Positions 38,601-50,900 of a stretch of 64,000 nucleotides of DNA are shown here, in pieces (positions within the stretch are counted from its first letter, which is position 1; the number at the start of each line of letters is the position of its first letter). The position numbers were made by a program, and so were the translations under genes. The notes under the pieces are model-generated. The model had not been told where the DNA came from. It saw only the letters and a program-made list of their open reading frames with translations, and did no database searches. Source of the stretch: Conchocele bisecta (lineage: Eukaryota > Mollusca > Bivalvia > Lucinida > Thyasiridae); NCBI GenBank assembly GCA_029237695.1, contig CM055265.1, positions 83,322,447 to 83,386,446 on the forward strand, given 5' to 3'.

Positions 38601-40954
38601 GCGACCTAAATACGAGACATGTTTGCTGTTTTACAAACTCATTACAATAGCATGGTTCACAATTTAATTATACACATACGTAACAATTACGGAAATAAAA
38701 TAATCGGCACATTATTTGTGAACCCACCGACCGATTAATTGAGATAATCTGATAATTACTTAACGAGGCTGTAAACTCGTGACTGTAGCCTGTGGGCTAT
38801 TGTAGCAGCTCGCGGTAACTACACAGCACACGCGAAATGTGTCATATGCTCTTTGCGACCAGTGTAGACCGTAGACTCAGATTACATTGCGAATCTGCAC
38901 TATTTGCTATACACCTTGCAAATCTGCACTATTTGCAATGTCAATAAAAAAAACACATTCTGATCTTAAAAGAGCGCTCCAGCTTATCGAGAAAGTTCCA
39001 CAGTGGCACAAAATACTTAGGGGCCTTTATCCCATGTCATCTGCACTCTGTTTATTGGGAATTACACAACTGGGTAGCCGAGTGTAATTTGGGGGTACAT
39101 TCCTTATTTCTCCATACACATGGCAAGTTGGGAGTGCTTTAGAATCGTCTCATTTGCTTTCAATATGGTAATAATGGTATATACTATACAAATCCAAGAG
39201 TTAATGATGGAAAACATACATTTCCTTAACTGGAAATAGAAAACCCCTCTAAACCGAAAACCCCTATAAACCGAACTTTTCAGTCTGTCCCCAGAGTGTT
39301 CGGTTTAGAGGGGTTCCACTGTATTTCAGTAATCGTATGAGGAACTCTTTTTAAATCATAAAAATACTGACAAAATGGTATATCCTCAAAATACTTAAGG
39401 AATAAAACCATGGGCTGTTGCGTTTACTGGGGTGACCAATACATTTGGTATGTTTAAAGTGCGTGGAGTCCACAGCCCATGGTTTTATTATACCCCCCGC
39501 AACGAGTTGGGGGGTATACTGGAGTCAGGTTGTCCGTCCGTCCGTCCGTCCGTCCGTGCGTCCGTCCGTCCGGATAAACTTAACATCAGAGAAATATTGT
39601 TATAACTTCTATTTCCTTCATCTAAAATGCTTGATATTTCACACATGCATTCCTGTAAGGCTCTACTACCATGCTGTGCCAAATCCACGACCGTCCAACC
39701 CCCGCAGATCCCAAGGTCAAGGTCAATTACTTAGTCCGTAAACTTAACATCAGAGAAATATTCTTATAACTTCTATTTCCTTCATCTAAAATGCTTAATA
39801 TTTCACACATGCATTCCTGTAAGGCTCTACTACCATGCTGTGCCAAATCCACGACCGTCCAACCCCCGCAGATCCCAAGTCAAGGTCAAATACTTAGTCT
39901 CTTTACAAAACTTAACATCAGAGAAATATTGTTATAACTTCTATTTCCTTCATCTAAAATGCTTAATATTTCACACATGCCTTCCAGTAAGGCTCTACTA
40001 CCATGCTGTGCCAAATCCACGACCGTCCAACCCCCGCAGATCCCAAGGTCAAGTCAAATACTTTGTCTCTTTACAAAACTTAACATCGACAAATATTGAC
40101 AAATTCTATTCTTCATCTAAAATGCTTATATTTCACACATGCATCCTGTAGGCCTACTACATGCTGCAAAATCCATGACCGTCCAACCCCCGCTGATCCC
40201 AATGTCAAGGTCAAATACTCTTTACAAAACTTAACATCAGAGAAATATTGTTATACCTTCTATTTCCTTCATCTAAAATGCTTAATATTTCACACATGCA
40301 TTCCTGTAAGGCTCTACTACCATGCTGTGCCAAATCCACGACCGTCCAACCCCCGCAGATCCCAAGGTCAAGGTCAAATACTTAGTCTCTTTACAAAACT
40401 TAACATCAGAGAAATATTGTTATAACTTCTATTTCCTTCATCTAAAATGCTTAATATTTCACACATGCATTCCTGTAAGGCTCTACTACCATGCTGTGCA
40501 AAATCCATGACCGTCCAACCCCCGCTGATCCCAATGTCAAGGTCAAATACTCTTTACAAAACTTAACATCAGAGAAATAAGTTATAACTTCTATTTCCTT
40601 CATTGAAAATTCTTATTATTTCACTTGTGCATTCCTCTAAGGTTGTACTATCATGCTGTCACAAATCTACGAGTGTCCAACCCCTGCTGCTCCCAAGGTC
40701 AAGGTCACATACTCTTTACAAAACTTAACATCAGAGAAATATGTTATAACTTCTATTTCTTTCATGGAAAATACTTAATATTTCATATGCTGTGACAAAT
40801 CCCCGCTGATCTCGAGGTCAACGTCACATACATACCGTATAACCTTGGCTTAACGCCCCCCTCCTAATAAACGCCCCCCCCCCCCCCCCCCCCCAAATAA
40901 AAAAAATAAAAAAATCCTTATTTGTGTTTGAAATTGGCGGTCCTTGGTAAAAAA

Positions 40955-40991
<37 letters not shown>

Positions 40992-41127
40992 GCTAATAAA
41001 CGCCCCCCCCCCCCCCCCTCCCCCCCCCCCCCCCCCCCCCAAATAATTTTTTTTTTTTACCAATGACCGCCAATTTCAAACACAAATAGTCTTTAAATCT
41101 TTATTTGTGTATTGAAATGTCCTTGGT

Positions 41128-41177
<50 letters not shown>

Positions 41178-41616
41178 GGCTAATAAACCCCCCCCCCCCC
41201 CCCCTCCCCCCCCCCCCCCCCTCAAATAAAAAAAAAAAAAACAAATATATTTTTTTTTACCAATGACCGCCAATTTCAACACAAATTATCCTTAAACCAT
41301 GTGTTTGAAATCCGGTTGCTAATAAACTGCCCCCCCCCCCCCCCATAAACGTCCAAACATAATACCTAAAACATTTAAATTAATACAATGCTAACCCCCC
41401 CCAAAAAAATAAACGTGTTTGAAAATTAAAAAATGGCTTAATTTTTTTTTTTTTTTTTTTATTTTTTTTTTTTTTTTTTTTTTTTTTTTCCCCCCCCCCC
41501 TTTTTAATATAATCCCCCAAAAATAATAAATAATTTTACCAATGACCGCCAATTTCAAACACAATAATCCTTAAATCCCTATTTGTGTTTTGAAATTGAC
41601 GGTCCTTGGTAATTTT

Positions 41617-41662
<46 letters not shown>

Positions 41663-41905
41663 CTTTTTTACTGGCTAATAAACGCCCCACCCCCCCCCCC
41701 CCCCCAGCCCCCCCCCCCAATATAAAAAATAATAATAATTTTTACCAATGACCAAAAAAAAAAGAAAAAAAAAAGAAAAAAATTACAAAGACCGCCAATT
41801 TTCAAACACAAATAAGGATTTAAGGATTATTTGTGTTTGAAATTGGCGGTCTTTGGTAATTTTTTTCTTTTTTTTTTCTTTTTTTTTTTTTTTTTTTTTT
41901 TTTTT

Positions 41906-41940
<35 letters not shown>

Positions 41941-44900
41941 GCTAATAAACGCCCCCCCCCCCCCCCCCCCCTTTTGTAAAATGTAACGCCTCCGGGGGCG
42001 TTAATTCGAGGTTATACGGTAGTCTCTTTACAAAACTTAACATCAGAGAAATCGGTTATAACTTCTATTTCCTTGCTCGGATCTGCTTCACATTTCACAC
42101 ACTCATTGCTCCAATGGACCTCTACCACCCTGTGACAAATTCACGTTCATGCCGCTCGCGCTAATCCCAGAGTCAAGGTCACAAGCCCACACACTTGGAA
42201 ATTTGTACATATTTTAGGGGTACCTGGGCCCACGCGGGGGGTATATTCCGTAAGCCTCGCTTACTGACCAATCTAGTTACTTATATTTACACTACATTTT
42301 CTGATAGTTCCAAAAATGTAAATAACTAAATATTGAAAATTAAGAATAATCGTGTTTTACATCATTTTGTCGCAATTCCTGGAACAGCGACGTTGGCGGT
42401 CAATAGCGCGCCGTTATCGACAACCTTGTGGAAATTGATGACGTCAAACGAACTTTAACCAATCAACATCGCGCGAAGTCACGTGGCTCTAATATATTGT
42501 ATTGGGATGTAAATGCAATACGTTGAATGGGCCTTTCCATTATGAATTTATAGAAGGTGTAAATATATCGAGTTAAACGTCATTCCATTGCAGGGTTGTT
42601 CATGATGAAATTCCCCAAACTGCTGAGATTCCAAGAACACCACGACAACGTCCTCAAGAAGTTCCTGCCCAAGATCCGCAGGCATATGGTACACTACCTA
42701 ACCCTATCACCCCTATATAACTGGAATAGATTTTGATATGTTAATTTTCCGACCAATTAAAACATCACAAAATGGTTTTCAGAGAGTCCATTTATGAAAA
42801 ATGGGTGTTATTTATGCCCCCTCCAATTTGGGAGGGGGTGGGGTGGGAGAGAGCATTATGTTATATCTGTCCAACCGTGCGTGCGTCCGTAAGACAAATG
42901 TGTTTAAGTTTTCAGTAACTCCTTTACCAATTTCAATAATATTTGCCCACAATGTCTGTCTAGGGATGGTGCTTTGTTTTGCATAAGGTCAAGGTCACTG
43001 GGGACTTATGCTCACCTTGTTTGTAAGGCCAATGCGTTAAAGGTTTTAATGTGTTCTCAATAACTACTTCACCAATTTCAATAATATTCTCTTCATATTC
43101 AGTATACAGCCCTACCATCAAGTGCAGGAGTGCCTAACATAAAAATGTTCGCTGTCCCACTCATCCATCCGCAGTTATGCCCCTTTTTCGACTCTAAGAA
43201 TAGTATGTTTTCCTTGTCGGGCGAACTACTACAGTTTTTGGCTGATTTTCTTAATATTCAATATACCACCCTACCATCAAGTGCAGGAGTGTGTAACTTA
43301 AAATGTTCCGCTGTCCCACTGATACATCCAGAGTTATGCCCCTTTTTCGACTAAGAATATATATTTTTTCCTTAACTGGCGATCGAACTACTTCTACAGT
43401 TTTTGGCCGATTCTCTTAGGAGTGCGTAACATAAAAGCGGTGGCATTTTGTTTTACAAACAATATTCTAGTTTTCATAAAGTTTAGCATATAAATTAAAC
43501 AAACAGTTTATTAAAATCTCAGTTTCTTTTCTGTATGCATATGTTTGCGAATTGTTAACAACTAAAAAGGCAACTTCACAGATTATCCGGTATTCACCAC
43601 ACGTGTCTATGTAATTGCCAGTTAGCCAGAACATCGCCAGCAACCTTGTCAAATCCCGGATTATTTTTCAATGTTGTTTGTTTTATTGATATACATGTAC
43701 ATTTGGATACATATGCATTGCTTCATCAATGTGGTGGCAAATAAGTATTTAATTCAGCATTTATCTATCCGATAATGCAGAATTACGTTAGTGTAAACAG
43801 ACAGTAACTGCCGTCGCTATAATGCGTTGTTACCAATTACCGACAAGTACCAATGACCGATGTTTTCACAACAGCTTGATTGACACGACAGCTTTATAAC
43901 AGCACATTTGTCTCTGACGAACTATGACGTAACGAATTCTGACTGTATTTTATATTATGCTCGACTGCCTTGTTCAAATCCAGCCTCTTATAATTTAACA
44001 TTTACATATTTTTTTTAAACAATTTATGTTGTATGACATTGATGTTTCAGTGACATGTAGCTGAATCAATCCTATTCATTCTCGTGTGTTCATTTTCAGG
44101 AGAAAGAAGGAATCGACTCCGGCCTATATACAATAAAATGGTTCTTGCAGTGTTTCCTAGATAGGGTAAGTTGCCATGTTTAGATATTGACAACAGGGTC
44201 GGATCTGGAGGGCGGGGGGGTTCCGGGGTTGCAACGCCCCCCCCCCCCCCCCTTTCCCCGTTCAGCCACGGAGTTTACATAGATCACAGTTTACCACCAG
44301 TTGGAGTCTGAATTTAAATGCCGTAAAACACAGGAAAGGGCATTTTGAAGAGCTCAAAAATAGGACAACCCCCTAGTTGCGACCGGTAACTCGTGCAATT
44401 ACTCCCGTACCGTCAGTAGCTAGGGGAGTAGATTGCAAGAGTTACCTTCGCAACTAGACAACAACCCTCCTACCTACCCCATTGCTGGATCCGGACAATC
44501 TGTCCTGATATCAATATATACTGGCATTTATAACATTTCATTTGATTGACAGATTGATTTGCAAGAAAACTGTTATAGCTGTTGTGCTTTTTATACGCCT
44601 GTTTGAAAAAAACGGGACGTATTCTGTATTCATCTTGTACGGGCGGGCGGGCAGGCAGGCACAGCTTGTCCACGCAATAACTAGAGGTCTACTTGACGGA
44701 TTGTAACCAAATTCGGTATACATGTTTAACACGGCAAGTCGAAGAAGCCTATTGATTTTGAAAAGTTTCTCCCCTTGGTGGCCATTTTTAATTTTCGCAC
44801 TCTGTATCCTTGTCCACGCAATAACTCAAGTTCTACTTCACCAATCGTAACCAAATTCGGTATACATGTTGATCACGGCAAGACGAAGAAGCCTATTGAA

Positions 44901-47900
44901 AAATTTCCGATGACTTATCTCCCCTAGGTGGCCATTTTTAATTTTCACATTTTGTATCCTTGTCCACGCAATAACTCGAGTTCTGCTTCACCGATTGTAA
45001 CCAAATTCGGTATACATGTTCATCAAGGCAAGATGAAGAAGCCTATTGGTTTTCAGTGAGTTATCTCCCTTTGTTGACTGTCCTTGCCTCGACGGGCGTA
45101 TATTGTGACCTTCGGAACTCTTGTTGTTGATGATATACCAGACCACAGCTGACTGAACTACCCACCCCCTTTCTTTCATTAGATCCATCTGGTTTGACTA
45201 CATGTATACTACATTTCAGAGTGTTTTGTTTGGAGCATACAAGGATAAATTTGCTTTTTGGCTTTCTCGTTACTTGAGAGCTGAATCCAGTTATACCCAT
45301 TACAAAACTAGTAAGAGTAGTACCAATCATATTACCTTTAGGGAGTGGGGCTCAGTGAGGACCTGCTGCCTATTTCATCAACATTGCAAAGTATACTTTA
45401 GTAGCAAAGTATACTTTGAGGGAGAAATTTTCAATTTTTTTAAAAATTTATTAATTTTTATTATACTGAATTTATTACATTATCACAGCCATTTAATGGC
45501 TGTGATAATGTAATAAATTCAGTATAATAATTCTGCATACTTTTAATCATGAAATATATGCATTTGTTAGTTCTATACGAAATAATGCATATCAGGAAAA
45601 ATAAATGATTGCTCCCTCAAAGTATACTTTGCTAGTAAAGTATACTTTACAATGTTGATGAAATAGGCCCCTGGTGCCATGTCGTGTTATTCTAATTTCA
45701 GTGCTGAATATATTTTCTTTCTGTAAATATTCAGTTCTGATTTTGTGATTTTCCTCCCATCACAATAGGTAAATTATGGGATTTGACCCTAAAATGACCT
45801 TCACTGTTGACAGGCTGTTAAACACCATTATATAAATATACTACATGTACATGTATTATAAATCATTGTAATGGATAGTATAGTCGGGGGTTTGGGGTGG
45901 TGGTTGTGTAGGGGGGAGTTCAATCGCCTGTGATGAGACGAGCCATGTGCTTTTGTAAGATGTACGATAGCTCTTGACAAATACAGATAATTCTCGTTAC
46001 CAGACTGAGCAAAATATATCGACATATTTTTGGGATTTTCCCCCCATTTGTACATGTACTTGTACAGGTAATATATGGGATTTAGTACTAAACCCATTGA
46101 CCCGGCCTTAAATGACCGTAGCTGTTGATAGGCCGTTAAACCCCAACAAACAAACAAACAAATTTCTATAGATGTAGCTGTATTTGCGAAGTTTTTGATA
46201 GTTTTTGTAAATGAAGTCGAAAGTGGACACAAAGTTCAGAGCATATGCCGCATTGCTATGAAAATATCATATTTTGTATGCCCCCGCCACTGAATGGTGA
46301 AGGGGGCATATAGTGTTACCGGCGTCTGTATGTCAGTACGTCCCGAAACCTTAACGCTCGGGTAAATGGCTTATAATTTCCTTGCTCAGATCTGCTTCAC
46401 ATTTCACACACGCATTGCTCCAATGGTCCTCTGCCACCCTGTGACAAATCCACATTCGTCCCGCTAAGCCCAGGGTCAAGGTCACAGACTTGGTGCGTTC
46501 GAAACCTTAACGCTCGGGTAAATGGCTTGTAATCAAATATGCCTGGTTTTCTTTGGCTGTCAGCGGGGGCATTCGTGTGCCAACAGGCCACATTTCTAGT
46601 CATGAAAAATGGCATCTTCTTCAGGGGCCAGTTTCACTAAACTTCGTACGACTAAGATTTTCGTAAGTGCAAATTTAGGATTGTCTGGAAATTTCAATTT
46701 ATGGATTTACATTATGCTCAATAAATGTAAATCCAATAAGTGTTTACAAGAAAACATTGTTAATGTGAAATGTACAGACTATCATAATTTTGCACTTACG
46801 AATATTTTCGTCGTGCGAAGTTTAGTGAAACGGCCCCCTGTACTTTGACAGCTTCCATTCACGCTGACCCTGCGCGTCTGGGATATCTACATGTTGGACG
46901 GAGATAAGATCCTCACGGGCATGGCCTACAACATCGTCAAGTTGCACAGGCGTGAGTCTATGATAGTATACATACCGTTTATTTAACTTGGTTATCATGA
47001 AATTATGCACGAGTGATTGGGGTCTTCCGCTAAGCAAATGAGTAACTGTAGAGAACCAAGTTTGTTTTAGTGCTAGGACCCAATAACGAGGGCATCATTT
47101 CATGACAATCAGCTCACCTGGTTAAATAAACTTTTCTTACATTTCACACATGATGCTTCATAAAAACTTAGCGAATCAAGCGTAACACATGGCCAAGAAT
47201 TGTCAAAGTAATTTCCGGGGTCGGGCCATAGCGAGGGCGACTATCTCGCGATTAAGAGGGTGCGTCCGAGAACATGATCAGTAGCCTATTTCACCAACAT
47301 TGCAAAGTATACTTTTCTAGCAAAGTATACTTTGAGGGAGAAATTTTCAATTTTATGATAAATTTATTAATTTTTATTATACTGAATTTATTACATTATC
47401 ACAGCCATTTTGGCTGTGATAATGTAATAAATTCAGTATAATAATTCTGCATACTCTTAATCATCAAATATATGCAGTTATTAGTTTTAAATGAAATAAT
47501 GCATTTCAGGAAAAATAAATGATTGCTCAAAGTATACTTTGCTTGAAAAGTATACTTTGCAATTTTAATGAAATCGGCTACAGATTTGTCGAAGGAAACC
47601 CTTCATTGCGACGTTATCATTTATCCAATAATGATAAACCCGAGAGTGGTGCAAACTACTGCTGTTGAGTGGTGTAAATCACCGGTATATTTCTGTAAAC
47701 TACTGGCTGAAATGTAAGAAATTGAATTTATTCAACTCCCATTTTGATTTATTTCCCCGAGACATCTGAAAATCTGACAAAGATTTTGTCGGATTTACAG
47801 ATGTCAAGGGAAATAAATCTGGTATTTCAAAATGGTAGTGGAATAAATGGTATTACATGCTCTTCTAAAAATGTGAAATTTGCTCTTAAACCAGCTTATA

Positions 47901-50900
47901 ACGTTGTAAAAATTGACGATTTTGACGTGAGCATATGAAATGTTTCTCCGCCGGAAATCATGTCAAAACATATTTCCTTCAAGCAAATAAATCGCTCCAG
48001 AATCACGGTAAATCATTGGGTAGCATGTAATATAGATAATTCATGGTCAGTAGTGCATAATGTCGGCCACAGCACATTTAGGTAATAGTTTTGACTGCTC
48101 CCATATTAACCATGAGATAAGCGTTTTATTGCCCAACCTGTACCACATGTATCCTGTATCAGATACAATGAACGTGAATTTGAGGTGGGTGCATCAGCTG
48201 ACCTGTATAAATTTGGTTGAATTTTATGACGTAATCTTCGTCAGAAATCATTATGTCCGCTACGTGACGTCTAAATGTACATCTTGCACATCTGGGGACC
48301 GTTTTACTAAACTTTGTACTACGACTAATATGTTCGTATTAAAGTGTAAAATTATGATATTCTGTAAATTTCAAATTAACATTGCTTTCTTGTAAACAAT
48401 TAATAATTCCAGCACAAACATATTTACACAATTCCCTAACATTTGATTGGCCCATAGCAAGTCTGTCCAAAATTTATATCCGAGTAAACTCCCACACCGA
48501 ACTACTTTCCGTAACCGTGAGGTGCAGTTAAAATAATTCTTAAGAAAACCGAAAATAAACACATTTTCTTGATGAATTTATTTCAAATGCTGAAATTATA
48601 AGGATTGAATGGCCTTTTTGTGGAATTTATCGGGGTATAAACTTGGAAAAGTCGCGGGCCATTCATTCCTATATTGTATTTACATTTATTGAGCATAGGC
48701 TGCACGTGCAGCCTATGCTCAATAAATGTAAATCTATCAATTGAAATTTCCAGACGATCCTAAATTTGCACTTACGAACATCTTAGTCGTACAAAGTTTA
48801 GTGACACGGGCCCCAGCTTGATTTCCAAAATGGCAGTTGCTATTTCCTATTCTGCACTGTGTGAGTAGCGTGCTATTGATGGAAATGGTAACAACACTGG
48901 TGCATAGTCCAGCTGTGAGCTATTTGTGGATGTTGGATATTGTCAAGATACAAATTGCATAACCTGAGCAGTTCTATGTTTAGAGGTGAATATAGTTTTT
49001 GTCACGCCTGCTTTAGCAGAGGCGCGACTATAGTCGGCGCTTTTTCCGTTGTCGTCCGGTTTTTTTGAAAGGCAAATGCGTTAAAGTTATTGTTTTTTCA
49101 CAACACAGTCAAATACATCGGTAGGCGCGATACCGCTTCCGTGGCAGAATTCTTGTTTCATTATCAAGGTGTATGATCACGTGGTACTAACAACAACAAC
49201 AAGTACTGAAACTTCCAAAATCCATCTGATTCAAAGTATGTATTCTTTTATATATTGTCCTTATTACGTTAACAGATTTTGATGAAATATGGCGCATCAA
49301 TCGTGTCTTGTTAAGCTGCATTTGGTGGTCTTTGTATTTTCGCCCAAACTTCTGTTGTTTTTGCAAAGAATCGATTTCCGTGTCTACCGACACGGAAATC
49401 GATTCTTCGCAAAAACGACAGACCGGTAAGTCTGTGCCGAACTCCCTGGACGACCAAATGCAGCTCATGAAGTTGCCTTTGCTGCGCCATATTTCATCAA
49501 AATCTGTTGCATATTAAGGAAAATATCAAATAATACTTAATTTGGAGTGGGCGACATTGTTGTTGTTGTAACCACGTGATCATGCACCTTGATTATGTCA
49601 CAGGCACACAAAACTATTGCCCAGGTATGTGAAACTATTTCCCAAAACATCAAAATCTAGGGAATTAGTTAAACCTGTGTATTATTAACTTATATAGTGA
49701 GTTAGGGGTAATATTATTGCAGGGCTCCAGATAAGTTTTGTATCTCAATAGTATTATACCCCCAGATTTCAAATTCAATGCGTATTTTACTTATTTGAGC
49801 TGCAAAAAGCAAACACTTTGCTTTTTGCAGCTCAACTAAGTAAATTTTCAACTTTATGACAGTACATGTATTTTCATCACTCAATTTGATAATCAATACG
49901 TACATGTATTTTCACATTGCTGTGAGTATTTTGTACTCCCAGTTTTGATAAGCAATGCGTATTCTGCTAAAATATTAAAAATGTGTAAAATACGCCAATA
50001 CACACCTTATCTGGAGTTCTGTTATTGTCTGTGCCTGTGTTGTCCACATTAATATACCGGTGTTGCGTTTTACTGCGTCACCATCTTGGTCTAACCTGCT
50101 TGCAGGAAAGTGAAGAAAAGTGATCATAAGGACATTTTACGTGTCAGTCCTATGTGGCCCCACATGATCCAAGTTCAAAGTAATCATGTTTAAGCCGGTC
50201 ACTTTTTACTTTCATTGGTCTAGACTGAGCACAGCTCAGTCTTGACCAATCAAAGTTAAAAGTGAAAGACGATGCTGTGCTCAGTCCTGATCAATCATAC
50301 TGCCTGAATTCAAGTACGAATTCGGGAAACATACTCAGAAAGTTATGTTGGTACTGGCCCACGATTTTGTACATTTCGGGCTAAACTTACAATCTCTACG
50401 CAAATCACATGCTGCCCTGCTTCTACCAGGTCCCGGTTGCTCAAAACCTCTGTTAATAGCTTACCAATGCTAAGGATTTAACAGTCTGTTAACCCATTCC
50501 CTGTTTTGCGATATTTCGACTCTTCCAAATCGAAAACATCTGAATAAAAGAATTAAATGCTGGGTCAAATGATGGTTAAATTATCTGATAAGAGTAGAAA
50601 ACATTGTGGGAAAAGGAGAAATTGCTTGTTACAAGCAATTTCTCCTTTTCCCACAATGTTTTCTAAAGACATCTTCTGCAGAGGAGTGAAAAGTCGTTTC
50701 TATCAGGGAAAGGGTTAAGCTAACAGAAGCTTTGAGCAACCGGGCCCAGGCTAGCAAACAGTGTCAGTAAACCATTCGCCGTCAGATTCAGTCGATCATT
50801 AATTTTGTTGCAGGAAAACTTAGAAAACTGCAGATGGAAAATTTACTTCAGTTCTTCCAGAGTGAGTTAGAGGCGAACTTCAACTACGACGACGATACCG

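Noticed and set aside
39600..40780. Regular ~165 bp spaced repeats resembling a CRISPR array
   Set aside because: Units are too long, spacers are not unique, and the (GTCC)n plus core-repeat structure identifies an animal repeat.
49187..49517. Paired open frames on opposite strands with similar peptides (LDDQMQL/KDHQMQL)
   Set aside because: They are the two arms of the FB10 palindrome and mirror each other.
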